The notes below the pieces were generated by a model. The model was not told where the DNA came from. It did not search any database and was given only the letters and a program-made list of their open reading frames with translations. From Dyadobacter luteus (lineage in GTDB: Bacteria > Bacteroidota > Bacteroidia > Cytophagales > Spirosomataceae), in NCBI RefSeq assembly GCF_003383615.1, contig NZ_QNUL01000004.1:186001-250000 (forward strand): a DNA stretch of 64,000 nt, given 5' to 3'. Positions 60,523 through 64,000 of the stretch are shown piece by piece (the stretch's first letter is position 1; each line of letters opens with the position of its first letter). The translations under genes were made by a program, and so were the position numbers.

Positions 60523-61284
60523 CTACGCATTCCCTTCCAGCCATTCCAGAAATGATGAAATCTTTTCTTTGCTCACGGTTATAATTGACTCGAAAGGAAT
60601 ATTGAGTCCGATGGAAACCTTTCTGCCGAAGTATTGCTCAGCACTCTCTACCGATTTGCGGTTGATGATAAACTGGCGGTTGGCCCGGAAAAAGTCAGGA
60701 CCTGTAAGCTGTTGTAATTCATCCAGGGTTTTGCTGATCGTGTAGGTTTTTTTGTCAAATGTGTGCAGGTGAGTGAGCTCGTGTTTGATATAAAAAACTG
60801 CGATTTCCTCCATCTTGACAGGAATGATTTTCTCTCGGTGATGTACCAATACCGACGCTGCCCGGCCAGGATTCTTTTGTTGGATAAGTTGCAAGAGACT
60901 GTTGAGGGAATTGTCACTTGCGGATGTACTGCGCAGCATTTTGTATTTGTCTAACGCCTGCTGAATTTCCTGCTCTTTGAAAGGCTTCAATATATAGTCG
61001 ATACCATTGGTTTTAAAGGCGCTAATGGCGTACTCATCAAAAGCAGTACAGAATATGATCGGGATTTTAATTTCGATCTGATTGAAAATATCGAAGCTAA
61101 GTCCGTCGCCCAGCTGGATATCGCTGAATATAAGATCCGGCTGCGGAGAGTCGGAAAAGTATTGGACCGCTTCCTGAACCGAACTAAGCGAAGCTGTCAA
61201 GTTGGCATCCGGAGCCAGCTGTAAAATCATATCGGCAAGATCTTCAGCCGTCAGCCGTTCGTCTTCAATGATGACTATATTCAT
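60523..61284 (-). CDS. LytTR-type response regulator
   Basis: A 253-residue regulator. The start is ATG at 61284 (MNIVIIEDERLTAEDL); the longer frame begins at a TTG. The receiver acceptor is Asp55 (LIFSDIQLGDG), with Thr and Lys in FCTAFDEYAI and ILKPFKEQE. A LytTR DNA-binding domain fills the C-terminal 100 residues (KIIPVKMEEIAVFYIKHELTHL, TISKTLDELQQL, FFRANRQFIINRKSVES). It overlaps the upstream kinase gene by 20 nt, so the two form a coupled pair. Targets are usually nearby membrane or transport genes, but none is marked by an obvious site here. Confidence 0.94.
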   Translation of the reverse strand: MNIVIIEDERLTAEDLADMILQLAPDANLTASLSSVQEAVQYFSDSPQPDLIFSDIQLGDGLSFDIFNQIEIKIPIIFCTAFDEYAISAFKTNGIDYILKPFKEQEIQQALDKYKMLRSTSASDNSLNSLLQLIQQKNPGRAASVLVHHREKIIPVKMEEIAVFYIKHELTHLHTFDKKTYTISKTLDELQQLTGPDFFRANRQFIINRKSVESAEQYFGRKVSIGLNIPFESIITVSKEKISSFLEWLEGNA

Positions 61285-62341
61285 GGTCAAGAATTTTGAT
61301 ACTTACTGAAAAAAATGACTCATCTGTTTCGATCACAATATTATCTCCTGATAATATTCTGTAGCGTTCCCTAAGGTTCGCAAGTCCACTACCCGTCGAA
61401 GTTTCCATCATCTTTTTAGGTCTGAAATTATTTCTTACTATCAGGCAATCCTGCTGACGTGTAATGGTGATCGTCAGAGGGTGTAGTTCAGTGAGTTCGT
61501 TGTGTTTGATAGCGTTTTCCAACAGAGGCTGAAGCGAAAAGAAAGGCAGGAATTTATCTTCATCTATGGCAGAAACTTCCGGCATGACCTGATAATCCAG
61601 AGCATTTCCGAACCTGATCCGCTGCATTTCCATATAGTCTTCACATAGCTTTAATTCTTCCCGGATCGTAGCGAGTCCCGAACCATTCCGAGAGATCGAC
61701 GCCCTGAGAAAATCAGATAAACGGATCAGGTAGGCATCCGCGGTCTGGGGATACTTTTTGATAAGAGACCGTAAAACATTAAGAGCATTAAAGAGGAAAT
61801 GAGGCTGAATCTGCTGGCGCAACAACTGGTTGGCGGTATCGGTATTTATTGATTTTAGCTTCAGTAATTCAAGTTCAATTCTACTTTTTTCGTACTGAGT
61901 CAGTACAAAATTCTGTATCAGGAATATGAAAAGGTAAAGCATTAAACTTACATAGGGAAGATAGGCGTATACCCGCCAACCCGTCAGGTTTTGCCAATGA
62001 TCGTTAGCCGCTCTGTTCAAAAGAATACCCTTGCTGCGAAGAATGCTTTCTATATACTGGCAAATGACAACAAATACGATCGTGCACAGATAACCCGTAA
62101 CAAACGTCTTTCTATCCAGCAGCCCTTTAGCCGAGTTTTGCTTCTTATGGTAAAAGATAAGAATACCAATGTTGCTGAAAAATACCGCGGTAAAAAGTCC
62201 CAGTGAAATAGCAACCCTGAACAGGCTCGCCGTCAGATCGTCGGTATTACTATTGCCTATAATCAGCGATGCCACCAGCAATAGTAGCATGGTTTTTCCG
62301 CTCTGGCGGATCAGGTGTTTAACAGGGAGGGTTTGTTGCAT
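61265..62341 (-). CDS. LytS/YehU-type sensor histidine kinase
   Basis: A 358-residue kinase of the His_kinase (PF06580) class. Four predicted membrane spans occupy about 17-150 (LLLLVASLIIGN; ISLGLFTAVFFSNIGILIFYH; FVTGYLCTIVFVVICQY; VSLMLYLFIFLIQNFV). The dimerisation motif QQIQPHFLFNALNVL carries the phospho-acceptor His181. The ATPase domain has the shortened N-box (LQPLLENAIKHN) and STGSGLANLRERY. It signals to the LytTR regulator translated from the overlapping downstream gene. The sensed input is unknown; no periplasmic domain is evident. Confidence 0.93.
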   Translation of the reverse strand: MQQTLPVKHLIRQSGKTMLLLLVASLIIGNSNTDDLTASLFRVAISLGLFTAVFFSNIGILIFYHKKQNSAKGLLDRKTFVTGYLCTIVFVVICQYIESILRSKGILLNRAANDHWQNLTGWRVYAYLPYVSLMLYLFIFLIQNFVLTQYEKSRIELELLKLKSINTDTANQLLRQQIQPHFLFNALNVLRSLIKKYPQTADAYLIRLSDFLRASISRNGSGLATIREELKLCEDYMEMQRIRFGNALDYQVMPEVSAIDEDKFLPFFSLQPLLENAIKHNELTELHPLTITITRQQDCLIVRNNFRPKKMMETSTGSGLANLRERYRILSGDNIVIETDESFFSVSIKILDHEYSHH

Positions 62342-62387
62342 GCTTTGATTTTTTGCTTTGAACTCCTTTTTGAGAATTTACAAAAGA

Positions 62388-63029
62388 TCACTCTTTGAGT
62401 TTATCCTGTATAATTTCGTAAGGTACATCTGTAGGCTGTCCGCCTTGTCTGCCCATGCCATTGGTCATGGAGGTAAACATAGCCCCAAATCTTTTCATGA
62501 TCAAAGAGAGTCCAATGAGAATTAAACCTATTAGGATCAGGGCAATACCGGTGAACAGAACAATAGAGACACCAATGATCTCAGGGTTAGTCACAAGCAT
62601 GACCGACGAGGCGATACCTGCTGCGCTCAACAGGGCAAGTAAATGCCAGTTGGGTACACCGCGCGATTTAAGACCAAACGAGAACATCAGTCCCTGCAGA
62701 GATCTTACCGCTAACTGAATGGCCAGCAGCAGCGCGATCAGCGTAGTGGCGGAGCCGGGATTGAAAAGAAAATATATTCCTGATAAAACAATAAAGAGAG
62801 CTCCGGCGATATGCAGGGCCTTATTTTGAAGATTGCTTCTGGAATAGAAAAACAGCTCCGCAGCGGCGCTCAAAATGATAAACAGACTGATCAAAGTGAC
62901 CACTACTGTCGTTACTTCCTGGGGTACTGAAAAAACATAAAGTCCTGTGAGTGTAAGCAAAATGCCTATAATCAAGGGAAGGTACCAATATTTGAGAAGT
63001 GTACTTTTTGCGTTTAATATCGTTTTCAT
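62388..63029 (-). CDS. HdeD/DUF308 family membrane protein
   Basis: A 213-residue protein with six membrane spans in the repeated pairs typical of HdeD/DUF308 proteins: WYLPLIIGILLTLTGLYVF, TTVVVTLISLFIILSAAAELF, ALHIAGALFIVLSGIYFLF, TLIALLLAIQLAVRSLQGLM, WHLLALLSAAGIASSVMLV and VSIVLFTGIALILIGLILI. The conserved NP turns (FNPGSA, TNPEI) are present. E. coli HdeD contributes to acid resistance at high cell density; whether that applies here is unknown. It lies on the same strand between the RND permease and sensor kinase genes. Confidence 0.9.
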   Translation of the reverse strand: MKTILNAKSTLLKYWYLPLIIGILLTLTGLYVFSVPQEVTTVVVTLISLFIILSAAAELFFYSRSNLQNKALHIAGALFIVLSGIYFLFNPGSATTLIALLLAIQLAVRSLQGLMFSFGLKSRGVPNWHLLALLSAAGIASSVMLVTNPEIIGVSIVLFTGIALILIGLILIGLSLIMKRFGAMFTSMTNGMGRQGGQPTDVPYEIIQDKLKE

Positions 63030-63048
63030 ACTGAGGCTTTTTGTTAAC

Positions 63049-63086
63049 TGTTGTGTCAGGTAAAAATTAATTTACCTGACACAACA
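63049..63086. terminator. hairpin between the RND permease and HdeD-like genes
   Basis: The 16-bp arms at 63049-63064 and 63071-63086 are perfectly complementary around a 6-nt loop. It lies downstream of the permease stop on the minus strand, with only a weak T-run, so it may be a terminator or a mRNA stabiliser. Confidence 0.65.
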
Positions 63087-63099
63087 CAACTTTTATCTA

Positions 63100-64000
63100 T
63101 CAATATTCCAACACTTCCTTGTGCTCATAAGGTTCAGCTGCCAGTTCATCAACAGGTAATGGAGGCGTGTTCCAGCCGAAGCGATCCATCACATTGTCAA
63201 ATATCTGGTAAATAACCGGCACAACGATCAGTGTCAGGAAAAGCGAGCTCATCAATCCACCAATGATCACCCAGGCAAGTCCGTTCTTAAGTTCTGCTCC
63301 TGCGCCGCTGGCCATTGCAATGGGCAGCATACCAATTACCATGGCAATGGTTGTCATCAGGATAGGTCTCAGACGCGCACGATTCGCCAGGAACAATGCC
63401 TCGTAGGTTTTCTTTCCTTCTGCTTTAAGCTGATTAGTAAAATCGACAAGAATAATCGCGTTTTTAGCAACAAGCCCGATCAGCATGATCATCCCCAGCA
63501 TGGTGAAAATATTCAATGTGTTGTTGGTAAGTGCCAGGGCAAGCAACGCACCTATCACACAAAGTGGAATAGAGAAAAGAACTACCAATGGATAAGCAAA
63601 ACTGTTGTACAGACCTACCATGATAAAATATACCAACAGGATCGAGATTACCAAAGCTACCAGCAGTGAGCCAAAACCTTCAGACTGACTTTCCATATCT
63701 CCACCCCAGAAGTAATTAACTCCCGATGGCTTTGGCGTATCTTTGATCGCCGTTTCAAGATCAGCCACCACCGCACTTGCGGAACGGCCTATCGCCTGAG
63801 ACTGCACCTTCACAGATGTGTTTTTATCTCTTCGTTCCAACTGACTCGGCCCCGAGCTTTCACTGATTAAAGCAAACTGAGAAAGCTTTACAAGCTCACC
63901 GCGTGAATTGGTGAATTGAATATTGCTCACATCATTCACATTCTTGCGGTCATAATCGTCAAAGCGGACGTTGATATCGTATTCATATTGTCCCTGACGG
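63100..64000 (-). CDS. RND efflux permease, 5' part outside window
   Basis: Only the C-terminal 299 residues are inside the window; the frame is open to the right edge. It covers the end of the second periplasmic domain and helices 8-12. Helix 10 reads GLVAKNAIILVDFTNQ with the proton-relay Lys of AcrB-type HAE1 pumps. RLRPILMTTIAMVIGMLPIAM is the helix 11 block and GAELKNGLAWVIIGGLMSS leads into helix 12. So this is a conventional multidrug-type permease, unlike the one at 50458. The adaptor gene presumably lies to the right on the same strand. Confidence 0.92.
   Translation of the reverse strand, partial: RQGQYEYDINVRFDDYDRKNVNDVSNIQFTNSRGELVKLSQFALISESSGPSQLERRDKNTSVKVQSQAIGRSASAVVADLETAIKDTPKPSGVNYFWGGDMESQSEGFGSLLVALVISILLVYFIMVGLYNSFAYPLVVLFSIPLCVIGALLALALTNNTLNIFTMLGMIMLIGLVAKNAIILVDFTNQLKAEGKKTYEALFLANRARLRPILMTTIAMVIGMLPIAMASGAGAELKNGLAWVIIGGLMSSLFLTLIVVPVIYQIFDNVMDRFGWNTPPLPVDELAAEPYEHKEVLEY

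Overview
The window looks like chromosomal DNA of a Bacteroidota bacterium, most likely order Cytophagales (Dyadobacter/Spirosoma-like). This rests on family content and signals, not on a database match. The families are TonB-dependent receptors with carboxypeptidase-like N-terminal domains, a GLPGLI protein, DUF4159/DUF58/BatA/DUF4175 proteins, DUF1080 and DUF2141. Several genes need a TTG start. Shine-Dalgarno sequences are not evident, and several promoters fit the Bacteroidota TTG-N19/20-TAnnTTTG pattern. I saw no rRNA, tRNA or CRISPR array.

Layout. 1-5000: end of a response regulator, two small proteins, a dienelactone hydrolase, an SRPBCC protein, a MerR regulator, an M28 peptidase with a PDZ domain, and a YfcE-type phosphodiesterase. 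5000-11600: a TonB-dependent outer-membrane protein paired with a GLPGLI protein, an OmpA-like lipoprotein, a PLP-dependent threonine dehydratase-like enzyme and a small lipoprotein. 12000-25860: a co-directional ten-gene block with two tandem TldD/TldE pairs (both TldDs carry twin-arginine-like leaders), then DUF4159, MoxR ATPase, DUF58, BatA-like, DUF4175 and a membrane protein. This is the most system-like part of the window. 25900-26960: a D-lactate dehydrogenase.

26960-29765 is a decayed zone: a panE-like gene cut by the end of an IS66 element and carrying a nonsense codon, a frameshifted IS66 transposase remnant, a short secreted protein that may be truncated, and an open frame with no early start codon. 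29766-35500: a six-PAS histidine kinase, an HxlR/DoxX divergent pair with a clear operator, and an overlapping kinase/response-regulator pair. 35700-43760: a sphingomyelinase-like phosphodiesterase, an Oar-like TonB-dependent receptor and a glycerophosphodiesterase (possible phosphodiester scavenging), then a sugar isomerase/epimerase, a DUF1080 hydrolase and an SMP-30-like propeller. 44000-49090: an acetyltransferase, a Kazal-type lipoprotein, an ABC exporter, a DHFR-like reductase and a glycoside hydrolase.

49288-57294 is a full tripartite RND efflux locus (response regulator, sensor kinase, TolC, permease, adaptor, all on the minus strand) with repeated motifs at an apparently activator-dependent promoter. 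57480-59856 holds small accessory genes. 59857-60522 is non-coding with a G-rich tract and an inverted repeat family. 60523-64000 has a LytS/LytTR pair, an HdeD-like membrane protein and the 3' part of a second RND permease cut by the window edge.
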